From Paenibacillus sp. FSL R10-2782 (GTDB taxonomy: Bacteria; Bacillota; Bacilli; Paenibacillales; Paenibacillaceae): a DNA stretch of 64,000 nt. Positions 44,120 through 51,651 of this stretch are shown here, piece by piece. The notes beneath the pieces are model-generated. The model was not told the origin of the DNA. It did not search any database and saw nothing but the letters and a program-made list of their open reading frames with translations. Made by a program: the position numbers and the translations under genes. Numbering within the stretch: position 1 is the first letter of the stretch; every line of letters starts with the position of its first letter. The stretch covers positions 1,355,001 through 1,419,000 of the forward strand of contig NZ_CP151951.1 in the NCBI RefSeq assembly GCF_038592985.1, given 5' to 3'.

Positions 44120-44195
44120 GAGCCATTAGCTCAGTTGGTAGAGCACCTGACTTTTAATCAGGGTGTCGAAGGTTCGAGTCCTTCATGGCTCACCA
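44120..44195 (+). tRNA. tRNA-Lys (TTT)
   Basis: Acceptor GAGCCAT/ATGGCTC, anticodon loop CTTTTAA, T-arm with GGTTCGAGTCC; CCA is encoded. Confidence 0.97.
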
Positions 44196-44210
44196 TATAT
44201 GTTTTATTAT

Positions 44211-44293
44211 GCGGTCGTGGTGGAATGGCAGACACGCTATCTTGAGGGGGTAGTGAGCGTATGCTCGTGGAGGTTCGAGTCCTCTCGACCGCA
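44211..44293 (+). tRNA. tRNA-Leu (GAG), copy 1
   Basis: Acceptor GCGGTCG/CGACCGC, anticodon GAG, long variable arm GAGCGTATGCTC. A near-identical second copy lies at 47617. Confidence 0.97.
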
Positions 44294-44310
44294 TCAATGG
44301 AATAAACGGA

Positions 44311-44339
44311 AAAGTCTCTCGTAGTAGAGGCTTTTTTTG
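44311..44339 (+). terminator. terminator of the Glu-Lys-Leu tRNA run
   Basis: AGTCTCT/AGAGGCT stem with a six-base loop and T7. Confidence 0.75.
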
Positions 44340-44456
44340 TTTGTGCAGTAATGTAATAAAGTGATTATTATGAAGAAATAATGATTCCATAGTATAATAT
44401 AAAGCCATAATGTTATAGAATGATAAGTATAAACTGATGAAGTGATGGTGAAAAAT

Positions 44457-44912
44457 ATGGACACTCAACTGTTAGGGAATATATCAGAAAATATTTTGGG
44501 CTTGTTTCCAATGGTGAAGAAGAAATTTTTCGCCTACGGTCCGCTCGATTTCCCATTACATTTGTCGCCTAATAACTTTCAGACATTACTGTTGCTGCGA
44601 GAAGTGCGTTTGTCTACGGTATCTGATTTGTCCAAACAGCTTAATGTCTCACGCCCCAACATGACTCCTCTGCTGGACAAGCTGGTGGAGCTTGGGTTGG
44701 CTGACCGCCAGTCGTGTGACTCGGATCGCAGAGTCGTGAATGTGGCAATTACAGAAGAAGGCGATGCTTTTTGTGAACAGGTATTTCATACCTTTTCCAA
44801 TAAAATTCAAGAGAGACTGGTGCTTCTGCCAGAAGAAGATTTATTGCACTTGAGTGAAACATTGAACGAATTGAAGCAGATTCTACTTAAAATTGACAAC
44901 TACACTTTGTAA
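44457..44912 (+). CDS. MarR-family transcriptional regulator
   Basis: About 151 residues from the ATG at 44457; GTG and ATG codons 12-15 bases earlier are alternatives as the ribosome site is weak. Winged helix at about 45-105 (LSTVSDLSKQLNVSRPNMTPLLDKLVELGLADR followed by SDRRVVNVAIT, the wing). Target and ligand unknown; no obvious partner gene. Followed by a terminator. Confidence 0.88.
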   Translation: MDTQLLGNISENILGLFPMVKKKFFAYGPLDFPLHLSPNNFQTLLLLREVRLSTVSDLSKQLNVSRPNMTPLLDKLVELGLADRQSCDSDRRVVNVAITEEGDAFCEQVFHTFSNKIQERLVLLPEEDLLHLSETLNELKQILLKIDNYTL

Positions 44913-44938
44913 TGGGTGTACACGATTTTGACTGAGGG

Positions 44939-44970
44939 CCGCCATTTTCTTCGGAAAATAGGCGGTTTTT
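44939..44970 (+). terminator. terminator after the marR-like gene
   Basis: CCGCCATTTTC-TTCG-GAAAATAGGCGG and T5. Confidence 0.8.
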
Positions 44971-45098
44971 GTTGCATATTGTGGTATAATGAAAGCCAAC
45001 ATACATAATTCGGCAATTTTGGCACACGTGATCTTTGAAATGGGAACAGGGGACATGATATCGTTATTTGAAAGTCTGCTAGAGAGGAAGGAACTTCT

Positions 45099-45473
45099 AT
45101 GCAATCTATTTACCAACGGATTGAAGAGCTTATCAAGGAACGTGGGATGACAAAAAAAGCGTTCTGTGAGCAGTTGAGTATTAGTACGGGAAATTTTGGG
45201 GACTGGAAAAGAGGAAAGACGACACCAGGCACGAATAAACTCATTGAAATCGCTTCGTTTTTTAATGCTAGTCTGGATTGGATCATGTTGGGACGCGATG
45301 TGCAGGGTGAGGCATTGAGGGAGTCGAGAGACCCTTATTTTTTTGGAGCTTTAGGGCAACTGGATTGCCAGGGGCAATCGCTTAGTGAGGCGGAAAGGGA
45401 TTTTATACTTGAGTATATTGAATTTACCCGCTTTCGTAAAGAGAAAAAGCAGGAAGATTCAACTACGGAATAA
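45099..45473 (+). CDS. XRE-family HTH regulator, paralogue 1
   Basis: 124 residues: HTH at about 5-62 (MTKKAFCEQLSISTGNFGDWKRGKTTPGT) and a short C-terminal domain with a conserved YFFGALGQLDCQ and a charged tail. AGGAAGGAA precedes the ATG. The next gene encodes a close paralogue sharing both parts, so this is a local duplication. Function unknown. Confidence 0.85.
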   Translation: MQSIYQRIEELIKERGMTKKAFCEQLSISTGNFGDWKRGKTTPGTNKLIEIASFFNASLDWIMLGRDVQGEALRESRDPYFFGALGQLDCQGQSLSEAERDFILEYIEFTRFRKEKKQEDSTTE

Positions 45474-45580
45474 TCGGGTGCAGAATACTAAAGTAATGAT
45501 TACCGAATAAGTATGGTTGCAGTGATGATTGAAATTTTGGGAACAGTCAAGGAAAAGTTAGGTTATCGGAGGGGATAATT

Positions 45581-45964
45581 TTGGGAGACCAAACGATTTA
45601 TCAGCGAATTGAAGCCTTGATCAAGGATCGGGGAATGACGAAGAAGGCGTTTTGTGAAAAGCTCAAAATCAGCTCGGGGAATCTTGGAGACTGGAGAAGA
45701 GGCAAAACAACACCGGGAACGATGCATTTAATCCAGATTTCGGACTTTTTTAATGTATCGTTGGATTGGTTAATGAAAGGCGTCAAGCCGGGTGAGGGCG
45801 TACTTCAGGAGCAGAAGGCTGCTTATTTTTTTGGAGTGATGGGGCCATTGAATTGCCAGGCAGAGGATCTGGATACAGAAGAACAGAATTTCATATTAGA
45901 ATATGTGGAATTTGCGAAATATCGTAAGCAAAAAGTCGAAAATGACAAAACACAGCCTGAATGA
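45581..45964 (+). CDS. XRE-family HTH regulator, paralogue 2
   Basis: 127 residues, TTG start with GGAGGGG seven bases upstream. HTH MTKKAFCEKLKISSGNLGDWRRGKTTPGT and C-terminal YFFGVMGPLNCQ align closely with paralogue 1. The end overlaps a hairpin (45956-45988) lacking a T-tract. Role unknown; tandem copies suggest diverged regulators of related targets. Confidence 0.83.
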   Translation: MGDQTIYQRIEALIKDRGMTKKAFCEKLKISSGNLGDWRRGKTTPGTMHLIQISDFFNVSLDWLMKGVKPGEGVLQEQKAAYFFGVMGPLNCQAEDLDTEEQNFILEYVEFAKYRKQKVENDKTQPE

Positions 45965-46091
45965 TCTTCTCGCTAAAGATCACTCAGGTTGAAACCCGTA
46001 AAACGGACTGGAGGGTTCGGTTGACGAGTTTGTTTGGGTTGTCGATGTTGTAGCGTGCCGTATACTTGGGGAGACGCTCACGTCGTTGGTT

Positions 46092-46313
46092 TCAGAGTGG
46101 CGGCGCCTCCTTATAATCGTTATCGTCGATGTTGAGGATTGCGGCAACTTGTTTTCTGTACCTTTGTGCTTTGCGGGTGCCGTGAATCAGATTGGACAAG
46201 CGTGAAGGCGGGATATTATGCGTTTCACAAAATGTTTTCTGGTCCAGCCGAAGTTCGACAAGCCTTTGTTTGATGGCCCACCCGAGGGAGGTGACAGGCA
46301 TTTTGTTGTTCAA
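46092..46313 (-). CDS. small XRE-type HTH protein
   Basis: 73 residues, TTG start with AAGGGG ten bases upstream; an ATG four codons later has no ribosome site. Almost the whole chain is one helix-turn-helix (IKQRLVELRLDQKTFCETHN, PPSRLSNLIHGTRKAQRYRK). Phage- or plasmid-repressor-like size, but no phage genes are near. Confidence 0.7.
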   Translation of the reverse strand: MNNKMPVTSLGWAIKQRLVELRLDQKTFCETHNIPPSRLSNLIHGTRKAQRYRKQVAAILNIDDNDYKEAPPL

Positions 46314-46535
46314 GTGAAATCGCCCCTTACGGATTCTTGCGGAATAATTGGTGTGTTATAATAATCATCAGTAAACATGTTAGAATTAACCATCTGAAAC
46401 TATGATACACGTTTATACGTGTTTTTACAATCTAAAATACGTAATTTGGATAAAAATATTACTTAATTAAGTGATCAATGGTCTGGATAATCCGTCTGGA
46501 GCCTGTTAATTGTACGAAATTGCAGTTGTATTCTG

Positions 46536-46579
46536 GAAAAAAAGCACTCTGTCACTAGAAAAAGTGGTGGAGTGCTTTT
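46536..46579 (-). terminator. terminator downstream of the ureF-like gene
   Basis: AAAAGCACTC..CAC pairs with GTG..GAGTGCTTTT; the minus-strand T-run is T7 from 46543 to 46537. Confidence 0.7.
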
Positions 46580-46663
46580 GTCGTTGGTGCTGGAATGGTG
46601 AAAGTAGGCATCAGGGGAATGCACGAGGCTTATAACGGGGGCGGACGAAGGAATCAGTGAATT

Positions 46664-47371
46664 TCACCTGCGCTGATGGCTGCTGCTCATATAGGGTGGC
46701 TGAGTAATGTAGGAGCTGGACCAATGCCTATGCAGAAGGCCGCGCTGAAATACGGTTGGCTCTGACTCAGGGACATTGTATTGCTTCCATGCGGCTAGAA
46801 GCTCGTGGGTCATTCGCTGAATAACAGGATTCTTTTCCTCATAAGGGGGATTGAGCAGCTTGAAAGCATCTTCGACGCAGAAGGACACTGCTGCAGCAAG
46901 ATAGCCGTGAATGGTCTGTTCTACATCATTTCCAAGGGAAACGTTAATCCAGCTATGAACGGTAGCAAGTGTACCCATCGCATTGTATTGAATGAGTGTG
47001 GCTTCGAGTCGGTCAAATTCAAGCCAAGGGTACAAAGCTTTGGCGAGCTTGAGCAGGCGTTGGCCTGATAGGCGTGACTCTTTCACATGCTGTAGGGAAG
47101 AACGCTGGGCGTGCAGCATTTTATCAATGAGGGCGATACGCCAACCATCATTTTGCTGAACAGCGATAAAAAGGCTTTTGATAGCCATGCCATCGAGGGA
47201 TGTGAACTGAGGGTGCAGATCAGTGCGGGCATAGTGCTCCAGGTCTTGCAAACAGGTTAAGCGGCCATTGCGAAACAGCTCCTCCAGCCCGTAGGAACGA
47301 GTGAAACCACCGACAGGCAGGGAAGGGTCCAACAGCAATGCGTAGTTCAGCAAACGATTGCCTTTGTGCAA
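46664..47371 (-). CDS. UreF-like urease accessory protein
   Basis: 235 residues, TTG start with AAGGGGG about ten bases upstream. The N-terminus (LLNYALLLDPSLPVGGFTRSYGLEELFRNG) is the UreF hallmark, and the rest is all-helical as in the family. UreF with UreD and UreG loads nickel into urease. No other urease gene lies in the window, so it is an orphan here; it may serve a urease elsewhere or be a leftover. Confidence 0.85.
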   Translation of the reverse strand: MHKGNRLLNYALLLDPSLPVGGFTRSYGLEELFRNGRLTCLQDLEHYARTDLHPQFTSLDGMAIKSLFIAVQQNDGWRIALIDKMLHAQRSSLQHVKESRLSGQRLLKLAKALYPWLEFDRLEATLIQYNAMGTLATVHSWINVSLGNDVEQTIHGYLAAAVSFCVEDAFKLLNPPYEEKNPVIQRMTHELLAAWKQYNVPESEPTVFQRGLLHRHWSSSYITQPPYMSSSHQRR

Positions 47372-47616
47372 GGCGATTCGCCCCCTTGGAATAGAATATT
47401 TATGTTATATTAAGTAACTCACAAAACGGATTAAGAAAAATTTTAGAGTTATTATGTAATATATATTTACACTTGTAGTACTAATATGTCAAATTAAATA
47501 TTTTTATAGCTTTTACGTGTTAGTTTATTTCACTTCATAAAATATTATTGTATTTATGTTTACAAATAGAATATAAGGGAGTATAATAAATCTGTTGCCT
47601 CAAAACATTAGAATTT

Positions 47617-47699
47617 GCGGTCGTGGTGGAATGGCAGACACGCTATCTTGAGGGGGTAGTGGGCGTACGCCCGTGGAGGTTCGAGTCCTCTCGACCGCA
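47617..47699 (+). tRNA. tRNA-Leu (GAG), copy 2
   Basis: Same as the copy at 44211 except in the variable arm, which reads GGGCGTACGCCC; both strands of the arm changed together, so pairing is kept. Confidence 0.97.
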
Positions 47700-47718
47700 T
47701 TACATGCAAGACACAGCT

Positions 47719-47763
47719 AAAAAGCATCCTGACACGTTTTTGACGTGATTGGATGCTTTTTTG
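47719..47763 (+). terminator. terminator after tRNA-Leu copy 2
   Basis: AAAGCATCC..CACGT pairs with ACGTG..GGATGCTTT, then T-run. Confidence 0.85.
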
Positions 47764-47854
47764 TTATATAAGCTGAACAAAAATATCCCTTTTTCCTATC
47801 CACAGGAGCAGCCATTGGGATTGGCTGCTTGTGAGAAGGTGATGAAAAAGCCTG

Positions 47855-48340
47855 TCAGCTTTGCTGCAAGAGCTTCTCGATGTCCCCCGCCAATTTATCC
47901 GGAGTTGTCTGTGGGGCATAGCGCTTAAATACGTTACCTTCGTGTGTAATCAAAAATTTAGTAAAATTCCATTTGATCGCTTTGGAGCCTAATACGCCCG
48001 GAGCTGTTTGGGTGAGGTAGCGAAATAAAGGGTGCGCCTGATCGCCATTGACATCTATTTTGGCAAACATCGGAAACGTAACTCCATAGTTAATCTGGCA
48101 AAACTCCGAAATGTCCTCGCTGGAGCCCGGCTCTTGCTTGGCAAACTGGTTGCTGGGAAACCCCAAGATTTCAAGACCCTGCTCATGGTATTGGTCATAT
48201 AGCTCTTGTAGCGCCTTGTATTGGGGGGTTAGCCCGCATTTGCTGGCTGTATTCACGATAAGCAGCACTTTTCCTTCGTATGTGGACAACGGAAGCTCTT
48301 TCCCTTGCAGGGTTTGTGCATCATATTCATAAACGGTCAT
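47855..48340 (-). CDS. glutathione peroxidase family protein (thiol peroxidase, BsaA-like)
   Basis: 161 residues. Catalytic Cys35 in NTASKCGLTPQY, Gln65 in GFPSNQF and the WNFTKF motif are all present; selenocysteine is replaced by Cys as usual in Firmicutes. Reduces hydroperoxides in the cytoplasm, most likely with thioredoxin or bacillithiol rather than glutathione. GGAGG precedes the ATG. Single gene. Confidence 0.93.
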   Translation of the reverse strand: MTVYEYDAQTLQGKELPLSTYEGKVLLIVNTASKCGLTPQYKALQELYDQYHEQGLEILGFPSNQFAKQEPGSSEDISEFCQINYGVTFPMFAKIDVNGDQAHPLFRYLTQTAPGVLGSKAIKWNFTKFLITHEGNVFKRYAPQTTPDKLAGDIEKLLQQS

Positions 48341-48724
48341 GGTTTTCCTCCTAATTTGATATTCTACAATTAAATTGTAAGAAATTTAACGAAGGGCTGC
48401 AAGTCTATAAATAGATGTAATGCGCCATCTGCTACTGTAAAATCGTATTTTGTCCAAAACGGCAAATGGCACTGCAAATGGGGCAAATAGCGGTGTTTCT
48501 CATGGTGAAAACAGGTTCAATCGGCGTTTATCAGGTACATACAGCACTTTTTCTTTCTCTTTTACAAAAAATACTCCCCATACGCCAATATTGACATGCC
48601 TCTTCATTTTCGAAAAGGGATGAAAAACCGAGATTGAAGGAGCTGGGAGAAGGATATTTATGTTGTAAGCGCTATTATTAATCTTTTATGCTCCAAAGAC
48701 CGATTTATAACCCTGCAGGTGAGC
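48341..48724. other. intergenic region upstream of the kdp promoter
   Basis: About 380 bases with no convincing gene. It contains a TTGACA near 48590 without a good -10 element at the right distance. Confidence 0.4.
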
Positions 48725-48754
48725 TTTACAGTGTTCCTTGCGCGGGTGTATGAT
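48725..48754 (+). promoter_or_regulatory. candidate sigma-A promoter of the kdp operon
   Basis: TTTACA (48725-48730), 18-bp spacer, TATGAT (48749-48754), about 40 bases before the riboswitch. Confidence 0.5.
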
Positions 48755-48796
48755 TCAAGACGTAATTTCAAATGAAGTGAATGAAGCAGCAACGAA

Positions 48797-48972
48797 TTGT
48801 CTATAGCGCTGAATTTTGCAGTTGCAAAAGCGGGGGAACCAAAGGAGATCTATTCGGCTTTTAAAGGGCCGTGTGTCTCATGGGGTGAATTTTCTGGCCA
48901 AGTGCCAGAAATAGGGCGACTCTCACGTCCGAATCCGACAGCTAACCTCGTAAGCGTACAGGGAGAGGCAAC
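48797..48972 (+). promoter_or_regulatory. c-di-AMP riboswitch (ydaO/yuaA class)
   Basis: Conserved blocks of the ydaO aptamer in order: AAAAGCGGGGGAACCAA, TGGGGTGAATT, TAGGGCGACTCTC, GTCCGAATCCGACAGCTAAC, CTCGTAAGCGT and GGGAGAGGCAA, the last pairing with TTGTCT at 48797 as P1. Binding of c-di-AMP in this class turns potassium and osmolyte genes off. Followed by a terminator and the kdp genes. Confidence 0.95.
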
Positions 48973-49017
48973 AAACCGCCGTGTGCAGCCATGGTTTATT
49001 TTATCATGGTTACGTAA

Positions 49018-49055
49018 GAAGCCGGAGGAAAGCCTTTTTCCTTTGGCTTCTTTTT
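49018..49055 (+). terminator. riboswitch-controlled terminator of the kdp leader
   Basis: A 14-bp stem with two G-U pairs (49018-49031 with 49037-49050), loop GCCTT, then T5. Confidence 0.88.
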
Positions 49056-49087
49056 GTTGTCTTTTTATACCGGGAGAGGAGCTACTG

Positions 49088-49483
49088 ATGGAAGGTCGGC
49101 TAATCATTGTCACTGCACCGAATGAATCGGGCAGAAATTTTGTGAAATTGCTTATGTACAAAAAACTGGCGTTTGCGGTTCTGACGAATAGCGCTCAGGA
49201 GGAACGACAGCTCAAAAAAATGGGTGTGGAGCATGTTGTGCGCATCAATACGATGCAAGCGGGGAAATGGAATTTTCCCAAAAAAGAAATTGGCTGCGTG
49301 TATTTGTTTGAGAACAGCTTGAATCTGACGTGCCGTTTTCTGCAAATATGCCGGCCGCTGACATCAGATTCGGTCTATGTCATTACACAAGGCTGTAATC
49401 CTCAAGGGATTTATCGAGGTTTGGGAGCAGACCATGTGATCTACACTTTGAATGGAGAGGTGGGTTTCCTGCTGAACGGATAG
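49088..49483 (+). CDS. small Rossmann-like protein, first gene of the kdp operon
   Basis: 131 residues from the ATG at 49088 (GAGAGGAG upstream). The ORF is open further back, but that part overlaps the riboswitch and terminator and is not translated. The chain has a nucleotide-binding-like beginning (GRLIIVTAPNESGRNFVKLL) and LKKMGVEHVVRIN resembling the NAD(P)-binding half of zinc-type alcohol dehydrogenases, without any catalytic domain. Its place between the riboswitch and kdpFABC suggests a link to potassium uptake, perhaps nucleotide sensing. Family not recognised. Confidence 0.65.
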   Translation: MEGRLIIVTAPNESGRNFVKLLMYKKLAFAVLTNSAQEERQLKKMGVEHVVRINTMQAGKWNFPKKEIGCVYLFENSLNLTCRFLQICRPLTSDSVYVITQGCNPQGIYRGLGADHVIYTLNGEVGFLLNG

Positions 49484-49590
49484 TCGCTTAGGTATGCTGG
49501 TATACATTAAAATTTGCGAATTTAGTTGTATAGCGATTTTACAAGAGTGTAAGAATGATGAATTAAGGATTGGTACGGGAGGGTATGAAC

Positions 49591-49698
49591 ATGATGGATA
49601 TATACATGCTGCTCGTGATGGCTGTGAGTTACGGAGTGATACTGCTGTTTGTACGCTGGTGTGATGCGCAGACCTCCAAGGGAGGGCGAAAAGGATGA
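49591..49698 (+). CDS. 35-residue membrane peptide upstream of kdpF
   Basis: MMDIYMLLVMAVSYGVILLF is one membrane helix, followed by VRWCDAQTSKGGRKG. GGGAGGG lies seven bases before the ATG at 49591. The stop overlaps the kdpF start (ATGA), so translation is coupled. Small proteins of this kind precede kdpF in various kdp operons, but I know no assigned function. Confidence 0.65.
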   Translation: MMDIYMLLVMAVSYGVILLFVRWCDAQTSKGGRKG

Positions 49699-49772
49699 TA
49701 GTTATGCTTACGCTTACTGCTATTGTATTTGTGTATTTAATCTACGCACTCCTGAATCCTGAAAAGTTCTAA
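49695..49772 (+). CDS. kdpF: KdpF, small subunit of the potassium-transporting ATPase
   Basis: 25 residues: MIVMLTLTAIVFVYLIYALL then NPEKF, the typical KdpF single helix with the conserved end. Stabilises the KdpABC complex in the membrane. Overlaps the upstream micro-gene by four bases. Confidence 0.9.
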   Translation: MIVMLTLTAIVFVYLIYALLNPEKF

Positions 49773-49811
49773 TCAGCTAAACAGGATCAAGCGGGCGGGG
49801 GACAGCAGATC

Positions 49812-49919
49812 ATGAGTGAAGCATCAGAGGCAGCGGGTTTTCGCAAACGTGTGCAATCGACCGGTGCGATGAACCCGTCTGTTGTTCCAAACGCAGGAGT
49901 ATTTTGGAGGAGGGAATAG
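49812..49919 (+). CDS. possible 35-codon leader ORF before kdpA
   Basis: An ATG at 49812 opens a frame of 35 codons ending in TAG immediately before the kdpA ATG; the last codons (WRRE) overlap the kdpA ribosome site. The peptide is hydrophilic and resembles nothing I know. It may only couple translation, or not be expressed. Confidence 0.3.
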   Translation: MSEASEAAGFRKRVQSTGAMNPSVVPNAGVFWRRE

Positions 49920-51599
49920 ATGATGGAGCTGCTGCAAATTGGAATTGTGATTGTGATATTGCTGCTCCTGGTGAAACCAGTGGGCACCTATATATATCAT
50001 GTATTCTCCAACGAACCGAATCGGACGGATCGGGTGTTTGGCGGAACGGAGAAGCTGATTTATAAGGTTATAGGATTGAAAAAGCTGGAGAGCATGCGTT
50101 GGACCACGTATGTGATGAGCTTTATTGCTACGAATGTCGTGCTTGTGGCGATCAGCTATGTGCTGCTGCGCTTGCAGGGACTGCTCCCCGGTAATCCGGT
50201 GGGAAACGGCAATATGGAGGCGTCACTGGCCTTTAACACGGTGATCAGCTTTATGACCAATACGAATCTCCAGCATTATAGCGGAGAAAGCGGACTTACG
50301 TACCTGACACAGATGGCGTTTGTTACGATGATGATGTTCACTTCGGCTGCTTCCGGTTTTTCGGTTGCTGCGGCTTTTATGAGGGGATTGACGCGGCGCG
50401 GAGAAGGAATGGGCAACTTTTTTCAGGATTTTATCAAAGCGATTATACGGATTTTCCTGCCGCTGGCCTTTGTGCTTACGCTGGTGCTGGTTGGATTGAA
50501 AGTACCGCAGACGCTTCAGCCTGCGGCGGATATCACGACGCTGAGCGGAACACAGCAGCAGATTGCTTTGGGACCCGTTGCTTCGATGGAATCGATCAAG
50601 CATTTGGGTACGAACGGGGGTGGTTTCTATGGGGCCAACTCAGCGCATCCTTTTGAAAATCCAAATCCCTGGACGAATGTGCTGGAAATTTTGGCGATGT
50701 GGGTGATGCCGGCTTCGCTGCCGTATACCTTTGGACTGTTCGCCCGTAATCGCAAGCAGGGCTGGATTATTTTTAGCTCGATGATGGTACTGTTTCTCGT
50801 ATTCCTATCCATTACGTACGTATCAGAGAAAACGGGTAATCCGCTGATTCAGGCACTGGGTGTGGATGCTTCTCAGGGAAGCATGGAAGGGAAAGAGGTT
50901 CGCTTTGGCATCGGACAATCGGCACTGTTCACGGCGGTGACGACGGCGGCTACCACAGGCTCGGTCAATAACATGCACGATACACTGACTCCATTGGGCG
51001 GTATGGCTGCTTTGGGTGAAATGATGCTGAACGTCATTTTCGGCGGTAAGGGTGTCGGGCTGATGAATATGCTGATGTACGCGATTCTGGGTGTGTTTAT
51101 ATGTGGATTGATGGTCGGCAGGACCCCGGAATTTATGGGCAGGAAGATTGAAGGCAAGGAAATGAAGCTGATCGCGATTGCCATTTTGGTACATCCGTTT
51201 CTCATTTTGGTGCCGACTGCGCTCACTTTTATGAGTCATTGGGGATACGATGCGGTCACAAATCCCGGATACCACGGGTTGACTCAGGTGATATATGAAT
51301 ATGCGTCATCTGCGGCTAATAACGGTTCGGGATTTGAGGGTCTTGCGGATAACAACGTATTTTGGAACACCACAACGGGTATCGTTATGTTCTTCGGACG
51401 ATATGTATCGATTGTTGCACTGTTAGCTGTAGCGGCTTCGTTGAATGCCAAAGCACCGACTCCCGTGACGACGGGCACACTTCGCACGGACAACAAGCTG
51501 TTTGGGGCGATTTTAATCGGGGTTGTGCTGTTGATCGGCGCGTTGACCTTTTTGCCCGTAATCGTATTGGGGCCTGTAGCTGAATTTCTGACCATGTGA
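49920..51599 (+). CDS. kdpA: potassium-transporting ATPase subunit A
   Basis: 559 residues, about ten membrane segments. The four P-loop-like filter regions of the KtrB/TrkH superfamily are visible, for example NTNLQHYSGESGLTY, LGTNGGGFYGANSAHPFENP and ATTGSVNNMHDTLTPLGG. Binds and channels K+ in the KdpFABC complex. GGAGGAGGG precedes the ATG. Confidence 0.97.
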   Translation: MMELLQIGIVIVILLLLVKPVGTYIYHVFSNEPNRTDRVFGGTEKLIYKVIGLKKLESMRWTTYVMSFIATNVVLVAISYVLLRLQGLLPGNPVGNGNMEASLAFNTVISFMTNTNLQHYSGESGLTYLTQMAFVTMMMFTSAASGFSVAAAFMRGLTRRGEGMGNFFQDFIKAIIRIFLPLAFVLTLVLVGLKVPQTLQPAADITTLSGTQQQIALGPVASMESIKHLGTNGGGFYGANSAHPFENPNPWTNVLEILAMWVMPASLPYTFGLFARNRKQGWIIFSSMMVLFLVFLSITYVSEKTGNPLIQALGVDASQGSMEGKEVRFGIGQSALFTAVTTAATTGSVNNMHDTLTPLGGMAALGEMMLNVIFGGKGVGLMNMLMYAILGVFICGLMVGRTPEFMGRKIEGKEMKLIAIAILVHPFLILVPTALTFMSHWGYDAVTNPGYHGLTQVIYEYASSAANNGSGFEGLADNNVFWNTTTGIVMFFGRYVSIVALLAVAASLNAKAPTPVTTGTLRTDNKLFGAILIGVVLLIGALTFLPVIVLGPVAEFLTM

Positions 51600-51651
51600 A
51601 GAAGATGAACAGGAAGAAGAAAATGAGAATGGATGAACGGGGTGCTTGATC

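Noticed and set aside
44190..44468. A minus-strand frame over the tRNA-Leu gene
   Set aside because: It consists mostly of the reverse complement of tRNA and terminator sequence.
45956..45988. Hairpin overlapping the end of the second XRE gene
   Set aside because: A good stem (CCTGAATGATCTT with AAGATCACTCAGG) but no T-tract follows, so I do not call it a terminator.
48797..49087. N-terminal extension of the Rossmann-like gene upstream of 49088
   Set aside because: The frame is open, but this DNA is the c-di-AMP riboswitch and its terminator; GAGAGGAG before 49088 marks the real start.
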